Below, piece by piece: positions 32,975 to 43,793 of a DNA stretch of 64,000 bases. Made by a program: the position numbers and the translations under genes. This DNA comes from Linnemannia schmuckeri (Eukaryota > Mortierellomycota > Mortierellomycetes > Mortierellales > Mortierellaceae). The notes under the pieces are model-generated. The model did no database searches. It saw only the letters and a program-made list of their open reading frames with translations, and was not told the DNA's origin. Numbering within the stretch: position 1 is the first letter of the stretch; every line of letters starts with the position of its first letter. The stretch is taken from contig JANATG010000018.1 in NCBI GenBank assembly GCA_029449235.1, positions 1,178,001 through 1,242,000 on the forward strand, written 5' to 3'.

Positions 32975-33005
<31 letters not shown>

Positions 33006-34239
33006 CACGTTCAACGTGATTTTTTTTTTTACTTTTTTTCCACAGAAAGAATCGCCGACTGGCCTCTTTTTTTCGTCTCTTTTGGCTTTGCCTTGACATA
33101 CACTTGGTCGTACGAAGGGGTAAGTTTCTTTGAAAACAAAAAGAGTGCGAGAGAGTTGTCTTACTGCCCTATTTTGATTCCGAATATATGAATGTAGGAC
33201 AAGAAAGAAGTGAGAAACGAAAGGGGTCTATCTGTATGCTTCGCTTTTCCGATTATCATTCTCTAGTGCTTCCTTTGATTCTCGGAGGACGGAACGCGGA
33301 TACGCCTCATAAAGAGTGAAGCTGACCAGGGATCTTCAAACCATTATGCCCTTGCCCTGCTTTTTTTCTCATGAGGGTTACAGAAATAGGGCACTGACGA
33401 GGTATTTGTTTGAGGAGGAAGGGTGGCAGGGGTCCGATGGTGATTGAGGCTCTCTCTCGTTTTGTGTCTTTTTTTTCTTGAGAAACGAGTTGAAACAGTT
33501 AAGGGACCCAAACAAAATGCATCATGACACCTAGACGGAACAGAAAAAACCACCTACCTTTTTTCACGATTCGCCAATCGTGAGTTCCATAGAGCACAGG
33601 GTTTGGTGAGGGTGCATGGTGGTGTTGCCGGGTGGATGGATTGGCCGAGGGGGGCGAAGAGAGGGGTAGGGAAGGGGGAGGAGGTTATTCGTTCGAAGAA
33701 AAGAGGGAGAAAAAGCAAAGAGCCGACAAAACGACTAAAACGATAAAGCAAGGCGGATGATATTTTTTTACCACCCACGCACCCGTTGCGCAACGGAAAT
33801 TCCTCAACCCTGATTTTTTTTCTTTCTTTACTATCATCCCTTGTCTCCTTTTCTCGTATGACCAATCAGTTATTTTCCGAAGCTAATCTGGCGGTTAACT
33901 TTTTACTCTTTGAAGAAGCATTGGTTGTTCTTCAATCTTTTCTACCACTCTACCTTTTCTTGTTCACTCACGAGAGACTTCTCTCTTTGTCTCCCCACAA
34001 CAGACAGGTAAGCAGACAGACGGAGATATATCTCGAGTTCTGTTTTTTTAGGGACACAGATCACCATTACCATTCGAGACTCAACCACACAAAAAAAAAA
34101 AATGTGAAATATCTTTAGCCACTCACGGACACTCCTCATCAAACCTTATTTTCATGGGTGTGCACTCGATCGCCGTGACCAAGCCATTTTTTTTTTTTTA
34201 AGTTGCTGGATCTACGAGGAGGCTTCATTCTGTTCGTTC

Positions 34240-34240
<1 letters not shown>

Positions 34241-34284
<44 letters not shown>
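34241..34284 (+). repeat. 44-bp poly(T) tract
   Basis: 44 uninterrupted T residues, the longest homopolymer in the window. No retroelement homology is visible on either side. Confidence 0.9.
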
Positions 34285-34285
<1 letters not shown>

Positions 34286-34617
34286 ATGGGGATGGAGACA
34301 GAGATTGAGAAAGAATCTTGACTCAGGTACAAGAGAAGGAAAGTCTCCCCTGGATTAAAAAAAAGAGGTATGTTTGTTGAGGTCTAGACGGCCAAAAGGA
34401 AAGCAATAACAACATGAACGAAGAAGAAAAAATAGACCGCCATACAACAAACAAACGAATGAAACATGTACAATCAATTCGTCAGTGCGATGTCTGAATT
34501 GCACAACTGGGTTCTCGATAAAACCACACTTTTTAATTTCACTAGAGTTGATGTCCTGTTTTTTTTAAGCACTCCACCTCTCTCCTTCCCTCTCAAAAAT
34601 CTTACCACACCTTTCTC

Positions 34618-36354
34618 TCAGAGCTTGGCCATGGTTCTCGAAGAAGCACGAGTACGATCCAATTCCTGCAGACATCCTTCAATCTGCTCAACAACCTTGG
34701 CCGCGCATCCAACACTGGCCTGGTACCCAAACCCGGCATGCCCATAGTTATGCGCCACCACAACCACCTTCGAATCCCCCCAACCTTCGTTCCAATCGAA
34801 TTGTTCGACTGTGGCTGAGATACGGACGCCTCCTCGACGGTTTGGGCGGAGTCCAACGCAACTTCTGAGGATTGTTGCGTTTGAGAATAGGTCGGGTTTT
34901 GTAGCGACTACTCTTTTGAGGATGGCTTTTGTCGTTATCTCGCATGCCGCCTCATGGCTATTATTTTTTATTAAAATAAAAGAAAAGAACATGTCAAAAT
35001 ACAGAGAAGCAAACTTTCATAGTATATAAACAGCAACAAACCCATTTCAACAATGTAAAAGAGACAAAAAGACTTACTAGTTCCAATGCTCCATGGTACC
35101 ACCAAGGACAATCTCCCCATTCTCTCTAGGAATGACATAAGTAATCGTTCCGGTACCCATAGCACTGCCCTCCGCATACCGCTCCATCGTAAACTGCTTC
35201 GCCTTGGGCCAAAGTGAGTCAGGAACCTTCACAATCACAATTTGACCCCGAGTTGGGAACATCTGATGATCGTGTACACCGGAGAGGTTACGGGATCCGA
35301 GTCCGGAACAGTTGATGATGATGTCTGCTTTGCTGCCATCGGGTGAGTGAGGGATCTGGGCGAGTGATTTGAGAGAGGGGACGGTGGCTCGTTCGATGGT
35401 TCCTCCGCGTGCGAGGATCTGTTCTTGGAGATATTTCAAGTACTTTGGTGCGTGTACCGATACTAAGAAGTGTTGAAAATCAAGCCGGATATAAAAGTGT
35501 CAGTGACGGGGAAGCGCATCGTTGACGATTGATATGGACATGTTATTGCCCGTATTGAGTAAAAGACATGTAGCATGCTGACGGTACCGGTTGTGTAGGT
35601 GATTCCAAACTCAACGCCTGGTGGAAGTTCCTCCTTAGAGAGGTGTCGATACTACTCAGAGCCATATAACAACGGTCAGTCACCACGAAACAACATGGGA
35701 AAAAGGGAAGCAAAAATGAATGTATACCAGCTCTTACATTCTTGACGAGTCGTTTGAACCATGGGTCCTCAAAGTTCTTGGGCTTGACATCCCAAAAGTC
35801 ATGACCCGTCAAGTACATGACTCCCGCCTTAGGTTCCGTATCCGCCAGATGTACGAATCGGTTGAATGTTGCCGTATCCAGTTCTTTGTTATCGTATGAG
35901 TTGAAAAAAGATAGCAATGGGGATAGGAGGGATGTGGTATATGGTTAGTCTAAGAAGCGCGTTTGTTCTTATCAAGCGGAGTCAGAAGAGAAGATGAATG
36001 TGATGACTCGAATTGTTTAGTGTACCTTGCTGGGCTAAATCTGCAATGTCGGCATACGATCTCCAATGTGCTCCCGCCCTGAACAAGCAAGAGCAGAGAA
36101 CAAAAAAAAACCATGATAAGTCAGCAATGCAGTTTTTAAGGAAGCAAATAATCAATGCCTCGCTCATGTAAGTGCTGTTAGGGCAAAGCGTACCAGGGAG
36201 AGGTGTAGTCAATGTTGAGATCGGAGGGCAGGTGGGTCGCATAGACTTTGACAGAGTAGTTCTTCTTCTCTAGGAGAGCCAACGCGGTTGATAGACCCGA
36301 GACTCCGGCGCCCAGGATATTGACCTTGTAGCTTCTTTTTTGTGAAAGCGACAT
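34618..36354 (-). CDS. DAO1: D-amino-acid oxidase, peroxisomal (C-terminal AKL)
   Basis: Six exons: 36354-36194, 36078-36026, 35883-35738, 35651-35588, 35462-35078 and 34957-34618, 382 residues, phases all consistent. This FAD flavoprotein oxidatively deaminates D-amino acids to oxo acids, ammonia and hydrogen peroxide. Seen: the N-terminal Rossmann dinucleotide motif (VNILGAGVSGLSTALALL), the region AHWRSYADIADLAQQ, the FAD motif INCSGLGSRNL, the strand TRGQIVIVKVP, the substrate region YVIPRENGEIVLGGT, the arginine-bearing GLRPNRRGGVRI, and the family signature HNYGHAGFGYQASVGCA. The final AKL is a variant PTS1, which fits the usual peroxisomal site. It is slightly longer than yeast enzymes (about 350-370). 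Alternatives such as D-aspartate oxidase share the fold. Confidence 0.9.
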
Positions 36355-38253
36355 TGTTGGTGTCCGGTGAGTTGTGAATGAGACAAGGGAGTGGGAATGG
36401 AGATGAGATGAGAAAGAAGTAGGAGAAAAGAAAGGGAGAGGAAGGAAGGGTTGGTGGGCGTGAGAGTTTGAACAAGGTTGAGGCGCAACGGCCGTTTTGG
36501 AACCGTCTGGGGTCATGTGACAACCCTCCAATCATCGAAAAGATAATCGCGCTCATTTTTTTCTTACGTCTTTTTCTTCACACCTCAACCCTCATTAGGA
36601 ATCAATGATCATGTCACAACAGGAAAAATAACGAGGAGCAAAAAAAGCTTACAGCAACCGCAAGGATAAGTAACACACGTTGTTATTCATCTCCATAACA
36701 ACCTTGACTTCAGCAATATCCCAAGTGTGTTCGTGTTTGTATTCCATTGTTTTCTATTCTAGCGATCCCCCCACCTGCTGTTTTTCTTTGTGGACTCCCA
36801 TGGCCAGGAAAAGTACAACTTACTTTTCCAAGGCGCGTCGCCTGGCGCTTTCGGGCGTGCTGCCCATCTATGCATGTCATCTGGTGCTTCTGGGTATGCA
36901 AAGACATAGTATTCAGATATTCAGAATGTTCAACCAGCGTTCCCTTGAGCTCTTTAGCGCGAGGGGGAAGAACCATTCTGAACTGCAGTGTCTCTTGGCG
37001 GGAACACTGTAGCCCCTTGTAACCATCCTTCCCCTCCTTCTTACATATTATTTTTCTCTCCACTATCTGCTCCGCAACAGAATAACGTGTCAATCGTATT
37101 CGTTGACTACTATGACCTTTTATCTTTCTCTCCAGCTCTTTCCTACTTCTACATCGAGGCAAATAGGCACCAGTGAGTCGCTACTCTTTTCTCTGGCAAA
37201 AATTGTTTGTTTGTTAGTCTTTTTTAAAGGGAAGTTTTGTAAGCCTGGACTGACCTTATGTTCCTCTTGTGATCATTCAACCTTGTGAAGTTCATAATCT
37301 TGGTATATTCTTAACAATTCAAGGCTCACTCTGATACGAACATCACTGCCGGACGAAAAGAAAACTCTTTAGCCAGCAACCAGTTTGGAGTATTGTAACC
37401 GGCAATAAAATAGTGCTGTGCAGAACATGTTGCCTTGGATTTTCTATGCCGATAAATACCGCATCTAACTCAAACCCTTTGTCTCCCGATCCACGCATCC
37501 GCTTTGCGACGAATTTCAATATTTCTATCTTTTGCAATTGTGTACAACATATCACAGACCCATTGACCATGAGCCAATGATTAGGATCACGTTTCTTCAG
37601 TGCGCAAGCCACTCGGTTGATATAATTAAGAAAAAAAAACGGCGAAGATCTAACTGGCCACTTTCATCTTCACTTTCATCATCCTCTCTTTGCCCATCAG
37701 TCTCTTACTCGGCAATCAGCTCACTTTCATTCAGGACATCTCCTGCGTGACATTCCTTTACCTCACCACTATCAACTTGGCCCTTCACCGCAACACAGCC
37801 ATACCTCAAGCGGCTCTTTTACTGGGCTAAGCACATCAACACGAAGTCCAGGGCAGAGATATGACCTTCCTCGTGTTCAACGCACCTTGAAAACGCAATT
37901 GACAGCTCACTAGCAAAGAAGCAATTGAAACAAATGTATTAGCAAAAGGGTGTAGAAGTATGCGTAGGCAAAGTAATGGCTTTTGGGCAAAGTCAATAGT
38001 GATTTCTAACTTTGTATACCCTTCAACTTCAACCAGATACAATCTTCCCTTCACTAAACTTGAACCAACGCCAATACCAACTCACAGCTCACTAAAGCAA
38101 CTCTAAATAACATTTTTTTAAAAAAGGACCAAACAACTCAGGTAAGAGCCAATATCTTTATGCACAAAAAAAGTGCGCGCAATATTTTCTCTCCTGGAAG
38201 AAGACAAAGCTAACCAAATCGTTTTAATATTTTCACAAAAAGTGTCGTAAACC
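36355..38253. other. gene-poor interval with possible decayed coding sequence
   Basis: Contains the CT-rich leader of the D-amino-acid oxidase gene (minus, 36356-36480) and the 5' flank of the NACHT-WD40 gene (A-rich, 38105-38250). A minus-strand 89-codon frame (37612-37343) and an acidic coding-like stretch farther upstream (about 37790-37650, with VKECHAGDVLNESELIAE followed by a stop) look like remains of an unknown gene. A 150-codon minus frame (37162-36710) overlaps coding-like plus-strand sequence; neither is recognisable. Confidence 0.35.
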
Positions 38254-41200
38254 ATGTCCACCTCCTCATCTCAAGGCAATCAGCCGCTGCAACCAAGCCC
38301 AACTACCTCGCTCTCAAAGGAACAACAGAAGTCTGCTAATGACGGCAAGCGCTCCCTCTCCCAGCTCGAGCGCACCACCAAGGTTGGACGCACGTCACCT
38401 TCAGTAGGCAGTATCTCAGATGCCCTGCAAAGGATTTCTCTCACCAACATCGACATTGAAGACCCCTCTATGATGAGCACTTCCTTGCCTCTCGAAAATA
38501 CTTCCCCTCTGCCTGCTGATTCCAAACGAGTTTCAACTGCCAAAAAAGACCTAATGCACAAGTTGAAGAAGCAGAGGATGACCGACTACAAGCAGTCCGT
38601 CTACATTCCTCCAATGGCCAAGCTCAGCCTACAGGCGTCCGACGACATGCTATTTCTTTTGATGGACGAGGTCATGAACTTTCTGACAGGCGACCGTCAA
38701 GTAATGCTGATCCTGGGTGACTCAGGAGCAGGCAAATCGACATTCAATCGACATCTGGAGAACGTCCTCTGGCAGAATTACAACGATGGTGACCGGATCC
38801 CGCTCTTCGTCAACTTGCCAGCCCTTGACCGACCCAACAAGGCACTTGTTACTGAGCAGCTCAAGACTCTCGGATTTTCCAAGGACCAGATCCGCGAACT
38901 GAAAGAACATCGTCAGTTCCTGCTGATTTGTGATGGGTACGACGAGAGCCAGCTCACATCCAACCTCTACACCACCAACCTCCTCAACCAGCCTGGACAG
39001 TGGGACGTTAAACTGCTGATTACCTGCCGCACGCAGTACCTTAGAGTGGACTATCGGGATCAATTTGTACCAATGGCAGCGGGTCAGTACTACCAATCTG
39101 CCAACAATCTCTTTCAAGAAGCCGTCATCGTCCCTTTTTCTAGGGCTCAGATCAAGATGTATGTCGACAAGTATGTTCAGATGGAACCACGCACTTGGGT
39201 CATGCAGGACTACATGGACAAGTTGACGACGATCCCCAACTTGGTGGACCTGGTCAAGAACCCATTTCTGCTGACACTTGCACTGGAGGCTCTTCCCCAG
39301 GCTGTTGAGGGCCGACCCGATCTCGCCAGCCTCCGTGTCACCCGTGTTGAGCTCTACGATACCTTCGTGAATCACTGGTTGGATGTCAATAAGCGGCGCC
39401 TCCAAAATCATAAGCTTCGTGAGAATTACCAGCGCGCGTTTGAGGAACTGAAGGACGATGGTTTTGTGCAGAGCGGGATCGACTTTCAGAAGAACTTGGC
39501 GGCGAGTATTTTCACTTACCAGGGCGGGAAACCTATTATCCACTACATTTCTAAGAACGACGGGGCATCATGGAAGAGCGCATTCTTCGGAGCCGAGCCT
39601 AGGACGACTATCTTGCGTGAGATCAGTATATTGAGCCGTGTCGGCAACCAGTGCCGCTTTGTTCACCGATCGGTCCTGGAGTACTTCTTCTCTTGCACCA
39701 TCTGGGACGTCACCAAGACCACAGATGAGTCAGATCCGCAGAGATCTTCCACCGACGACACCATAGCACCATCTATCGGTGACAGCCCATTGTTCCAGAA
39801 AAATCTTGTCAAGGAGCCGTCGATTATCCATTTCCTGGCTGAGCGTGTTCAGGTGTACGATAAGTTCAAGCAATATCTTCTCGCGATCATTGAGCTGTCC
39901 AAGCTGAATGCACAAGCGAGCCAGGCTGCAGCGAATGCCATCACCATCTTGGTCAAAGCCGGAATCCGATTCAACGGGGCTGATCTACGGGGTATTCGCA
40001 TTCCAGGTGCCGATCTTGCAGGTGGTCAGTTTGACTCTGTGCTATTTCAGGATGCCGACTTGACTGATGTTAATCTCACCAACGCTTGGATCCGACAGGT
40101 GGCTTTCAGCAGAGCGCGATTGGGTGGAGTGAAGTTTAGTGAGCTGCCGTATTTGAAGATGTCAGGTTCGGTGGGGCCTCTCGCCTTTTCACCTGACGGG
40201 AAGATCTTGGCGGTAGGACTTCGTCAAGGCAACATTGACATCTTTGACACCGGCACCTGGGCAAGGATCGATACATTTCATGGCCATCAAGACTATGTTT
40301 CCAGCCTTGCTTACTCACCAACAGGTCGTCAGCTTCTTTCAGGCAGCGGGGATCAGACGGTGCGGCTGTGGAATTGCGAGACGAGAATGTGTGAACGTAT
40401 TATGTTGGGTCATACCGATGCAGTGAATGCAGTGACGTTTTCACCTTGTGGCAGGCAGATCGTTTCGGCTGGTTGTGACGACTCCGTGAGGCTTTGGGAT
40501 GCTCAAACCGGTGCCGCTGGGTTCGTTCTGTTAGATGAACCAGATGAAATTTACTGTGTTTCGTATTCCCCAGACGGGCACCGCATTGTCGCAGGAGACA
40601 GCAGGGGTACGATTTGGACTATTGATACTCGTACTGAGCTACACGCCTTGGTTCAGGACAGCAACCACGGAGGTGTTCACTGCATTGCCTTTTCACCAGA
40701 CGGCCAAAGGTTTGTTGCAGGACATGCTAACGGTGAACTGCAGCTCTGGGACTCTATCACCGGTTGTTTAATATCTGATTGGAAAGCCCACACTGCTGGT
40801 GTTTACGACGTCAACTTCTCACCAAAGGGCCAGTGGATCGTCTCCAGTGGCGACAACTGCGCCAAGCTATGGAACGCAGCGGAAGGAACACTGGTTTCTG
40901 TCTTAATTGGCCATACAGGGCTTGTACGCAGTGTGATGTTTTCTCCGGATGGATCGATGATCGCCTCGGGCTCTTGGGATGGAACGGTACGACTGCGACT
41001 ATGGAAGATGAGCTCCTTTGGAGTAGAAGCTGACTCTTATAGCTCTTCTGACCGCAAACCAAGTGTAGCCTACTCTCCAAATGGACAGATCATTGTGTCC
41101 AGCTCCTGGAATGACGGTGTACGACATTACGATGCCGTCACTGGTGAGCCCGGTTTGGTCATCTCAAATGGCTCCTCTCACGCCGGATGCATCGCCTACT

Positions 41201-42135
41201 CTCCAGACGGACTTCGTGTTGCTGTAGCCCAAAACAAAACCGATGTAGCGGTCTTAAATGCTACAACAGGCATGATCGACTTTGTCCTGCGAGGTCACAT
41301 GCAAGACGTGAATGTTTTGGTTTTCTCCCCATCTGGCCGTTGGATTGCTACCGGCAGTGATGATGGGACAATCCGACTTTGGGATGCTTCCTCAGGTACA
41401 TCTGAACTAGTTCTTGATGGATTCGAAGACGAGGTGACAAGTCTGGCATTTTCACCGTGTAGCCACCAAATTGTATCAACATTTAACGGTGGCCTTGTTG
41501 TAGCCTGGGAGACGGAGAGTGGCAGATACAGAGTGTTTCCACAGGGACGCCATGAGGTTTTGGCCGTTACGTATTCACCACTCGGGCAACAAATCGCATT
41601 ATGTGCAGACCGATATGTAAAACTCCGTGATGAGCAGACTGGAGGTCGTCAGCATCGTTTAAAACACGATGGTTTTGTACAGTATGCTGCCTACTCTTCC
41701 TGTGGCCGATGGATTGCGGTCGGTTGCAATAATGCAGTTTGGATATGGAGTTGTACACTGGATCAGACCTGGAAATGCAGGAAGATCCTCCCGTGTTTCT
41801 TTAGCACTATCAAGGACATCGCTTGGAGACCAGGTATGCGGGAGTTTGTTACCGGCTGCCGAGATGGGTCCATACACGTGTGGAAACTAGAGAACGAGTC
41901 GAGCGAGCTGTCGGTTCGGATGGTTTGGAGCACTGGACGCCCTGGATTTGTTGCAACGGATGCAGTCATTGCTGATACGATCGGTCTCAGCCCCATCAAT
42001 AGAGAGTTTCTGAGACAGCGTGGTGCTAACGATGAATCTCCACCATCGCCTTCGCTATCGTCATCGGATTCAGACGAGGAGTTCGCGGAAGACTTGGGCC
42101 CATGGCTATCACCAGTTGCATGGGATTTTCAATAA
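38254..42135 (+). CDS. NACHT - pentapeptide - WD40 receptor (STAND/NLR-like), single exon
   Basis: 1293 residues with no intron, unusual here. Residues 1-130 are Ser/Thr-rich and no known effector domain is seen. The NACHT-type NTPase has Walker A GDSGAGKST (155-163), Walker B FLLICDGYDE (222-231), and a sensor-like strand VKLLITCRTQYL. The helical part follows to ~560. Residues ~567-630 are pentapeptide-like (AGIRFNGADLRGIRI, PGADLAGGQFDSVLFQDADL). Then come about 14 WD40 repeats (~633-1230) marked by FSPDGK-like turns, enough for two seven-bladed propellers. The acidic tail is SSSDSDEEFAEDLGPW. STAND proteins oligomerise on ligand sensing by the repeat domain. Fungal NACHT-WD40 proteins act in nonself recognition. 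With no recognised N-terminal effector, the output is unknown. Confidence 0.9.
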   Translation: MSTSSSQGNQPLQPSPTTSLSKEQQKSANDGKRSLSQLERTTKVGRTSPSVGSISDALQRISLTNIDIEDPSMMSTSLPLENTSPLPADSKRVSTAKKDLMHKLKKQRMTDYKQSVYIPPMAKLSLQASDDMLFLLMDEVMNFLTGDRQVMLILGDSGAGKSTFNRHLENVLWQNYNDGDRIPLFVNLPALDRPNKALVTEQLKTLGFSKDQIRELKEHRQFLLICDGYDESQLTSNLYTTNLLNQPGQWDVKLLITCRTQYLRVDYRDQFVPMAAGQYYQSANNLFQEAVIVPFSRAQIKMYVDKYVQMEPRTWVMQDYMDKLTTIPNLVDLVKNPFLLTLALEALPQAVEGRPDLASLRVTRVELYDTFVNHWLDVNKRRLQNHKLRENYQRAFEELKDDGFVQSGIDFQKNLAASIFTYQGGKPIIHYISKNDGASWKSAFFGAEPRTTILREISILSRVGNQCRFVHRSVLEYFFSCTIWDVTKTTDESDPQRSSTDDTIAPSIGDSPLFQKNLVKEPSIIHFLAERVQVYDKFKQYLLAIIELSKLNAQASQAAANAITILVKAGIRFNGADLRGIRIPGADLAGGQFDSVLFQDADLTDVNLTNAWIRQVAFSRARLGGVKFSELPYLKMSGSVGPLAFSPDGKILAVGLRQGNIDIFDTGTWARIDTFHGHQDYVSSLAYSPTGRQLLSGSGDQTVRLWNCETRMCERIMLGHTDAVNAVTFSPCGRQIVSAGCDDSVRLWDAQTGAAGFVLLDEPDEIYCVSYSPDGHRIVAGDSRGTIWTIDTRTELHALVQDSNHGGVHCIAFSPDGQRFVAGHANGELQLWDSITGCLISDWKAHTAGVYDVNFSPKGQWIVSSGDNCAKLWNAAEGTLVSVLIGHTGLVRSVMFSPDGSMIASGSWDGTVRLRLWKMSSFGVEADSYSSSDRKPSVAYSPNGQIIVSSSWNDGVRHYDAVTGEPGLVISNGSSHAGCIAYSPDGLRVAVAQNKTDVAVLNATTGMIDFVLRGHMQDVNVLVFSPSGRWIATGSDDGTIRLWDASSGTSELVLDGFEDEVTSLAFSPCSHQIVSTFNGGLVVAWETESGRYRVFPQGRHEVLAVTYSPLGQQIALCADRYVKLRDEQTGGRQHRLKHDGFVQYAAYSSCGRWIAVGCNNAVWIWSCTLDQTWKCRKILPCFFSTIKDIAWRPGMREFVTGCRDGSIHVWKLENESSELSVRMVWSTGRPGFVATDAVIADTIGLSPINREFLRQRGANDESPPSPSLSSSDSDEEFAEDLGPWLSPVAWDFQ

Positions 42136-42290
42136 ACACCCCTATTTTTTTATGTAGTGAGGTTTGGAGAATAATGCTTCTGCCTTGGCCTTTTGAAGCG
42201 GTTGGCTATACTTGTCCAATATGGTGATTCGATGGCGAAATCTTCGACTTTATTGACTGTGACGACGGATCCAAGCGCTTTTAAAGACCG

Positions 42291-42524
42291 GTAGAGGAGT
42301 CGAGCGAGCTGTCGGTTCAGACGGTTTGGAGCACTGGACGCCCTGCTCTTTCCGCCATGGGTGCATTGATCTTGATCGTTGGCTTGGTTCGGTTCAGCAG
42401 CAGCAATCAAGAGCTACTGAAGTAGCGCGGTGCCAATGACGGTGAACCATCTTCGTACGAGGACGACAAGTCCACAGGAGATTTGGATTGCTGGCAAACA
42501 ACGGACGAGTTGGATCAAGAGTAA
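42291..42524 (+). pseudogene. tail fragment of a second NACHT-WD40 gene
   Basis: About 78 codons with clear homology to the last ~80 codons of the receptor just upstream. ESSELSVQTVWSTGRPAL corresponds to ESSELSVRMVWSTGRPGF, and RGANDGEPSS to RGANDESPPS. A TAG at 42423-42425 interrupts it, and the end is acidic again (TTDELDQE, then TAA). The nucleotide match is strongest at 42296-42344 against 41896-41944. The rest of the copy is missing or unrecognisable, so this is a remnant of a tandem duplication or gene conversion event. Confidence 0.8.
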
Positions 42525-43793
42525 TCATCCTTCCTTTTTGCATATGAACAGATGCAGGAATAATAGCTTATGCTGCATACAGAAGTAATTGTTAAAAGCT
42601 AATCCTCCTTGTCTTGCACATTTACACTGTACCAAGTTGGTTTCTACTTTCAGGATCGTTTCTAAGCAAGCACGGGAAATCGTCGTTACGCCCATCTAGC
42701 GTGCCCTGTTCGCTTGCTTACCAGATGTTCTTGTACAGCCTTGATTTGCCTCCATGGACAACAGTTATCATCGAATAAAGTACTTTGTATGGAATGTAGA
42801 TTAAGAAGCATCCTGCCTCAGCAAAAATATGGAAGACGAAATTCAACATATTTACGGATCGTCTTCCTCCTTCTCAGGATGCGTGGGGAAGATCAGTCAG
42901 GGTATCCAACCCATTGATAGTTGTATAGACCCATTTCGCAGATGAGGGATGAGGGAATGGGGGGGGTCCATTGCAGAGGAGGATCAAGAGAATAAGAATA
43001 AGGTGAAGGTGGGGCTATTCAGGATGTCGATCCATCCCGGAAGAAGAACAACACATAATGATCCTGTCAAATCGAATTGCCACTCCTTTGGTCCAAGGAC
43101 ATGAGGTGGCTGTACTGATGTGCTCTTTGGTTGTTGTGAGATCGACAGGCAATGCAGGCACTCAAGCAAGCGAAACAAGCAACGATAACGCGTTCTGACA
43201 ACAGTATCGATGAACATCAAAGACGAGTGAGGGTAACTGCTACCAGTATTGATAGCATGAAGCATTGAAGCTGTTCTTGTGTTTGGCAGTAACCTTAGGT
43301 CTACTTCTCAACAGTAATCTGTCGTTCTTTCTATCTTTTCTGTTGACCTTGCCTTTCTTTTCGTCGTCATTTGCTCAATCGGCAAAAGAGAAGAATTATA
43401 AGAAGGGTATGTTTCTTTTCTTCTTTGCGCGCGTCTTCCCTCTCCTCTTTTTCCTCTCCCTCTTCTCTTCACAGAGCAAACAGAAAAAAAACAGCCACCA
43501 CCCTCGCGCTGCATTCCCTCCCTCTCTCTTCATTGCTCATTCCCTCCCTTGTCTCATCTCCCTCTTTCCGTTCTCTCTTCTTACTTGCTCACTTACACTC
43601 GCACACCTAATTCCTTTCTTCCTTCTACCATTGCCACCCTCCCTCCTCACACCTGATCTCATTCATTCATTCATTCATTCATTCATTTAATCACCCACTC
43701 ACTCCGCATTCACATTTTCCCCTTCTCCCTTTTCATACTTCCTTCCCTTCCTCCCTCCTGCCTATCTATCTGCTTGGATTATCTTCTTGACGA
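42525..43793. other. intergenic, 5' flank of the two-TM gene
   Basis: No gene recognised. CT-rich from 43400 to 43790, as in other leaders here. Holds an (ATTC)n repeat at 43660-43687. Confidence 0.4.
43660..43687 (+). repeat. (ATTC)n microsatellite
   Basis: About seven ATTC units in the CT-rich leader before the two-TM protein gene. Confidence 0.9.

Larger units (their letters stand above)
29251..34617. other. 5.4-kb region without recognisable genes, pyrimidine-rich on the plus strand
   Basis: From about 29.3 kb the plus strand becomes largely CT-rich (29390-29440, 30180-30260, 30770-30850, 32050-32480, 32800-33020). The 33500-34600 end is mixed. Only low-complexity ORFs occur. Contents include an (ATC)n/(GTC)n microsatellite, T-tracts at 32977-33002 and 34241-34284, and paired CAATTGAA motifs near 31280-31310. 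A plus-strand non-coding transcript is possible. I see no conserved coding sequence. Confidence 0.4.

Noticed and set aside
33046..33119. Possible exon (reading IADWPLFFVSFGFALTYTWSYEG) between CCACAG and GTAAGT
   Set aside because: The edges look like splice sites, but no neighbouring exon of the same phase could be found and the product was not recognised, so I could not support a gene.
36710..37162. 150-codon minus-strand ORF rich in basic residues
   Set aside because: No domain recognised, and the opposite strand looks equally coding-like; too uncertain to list as a gene.
38722..39543. 273-codon minus-strand ORF inside the NACHT-WD40 gene
   Set aside because: Lies fully opposite the NACHT domain with clear Walker motifs on the plus strand; a shadow frame.
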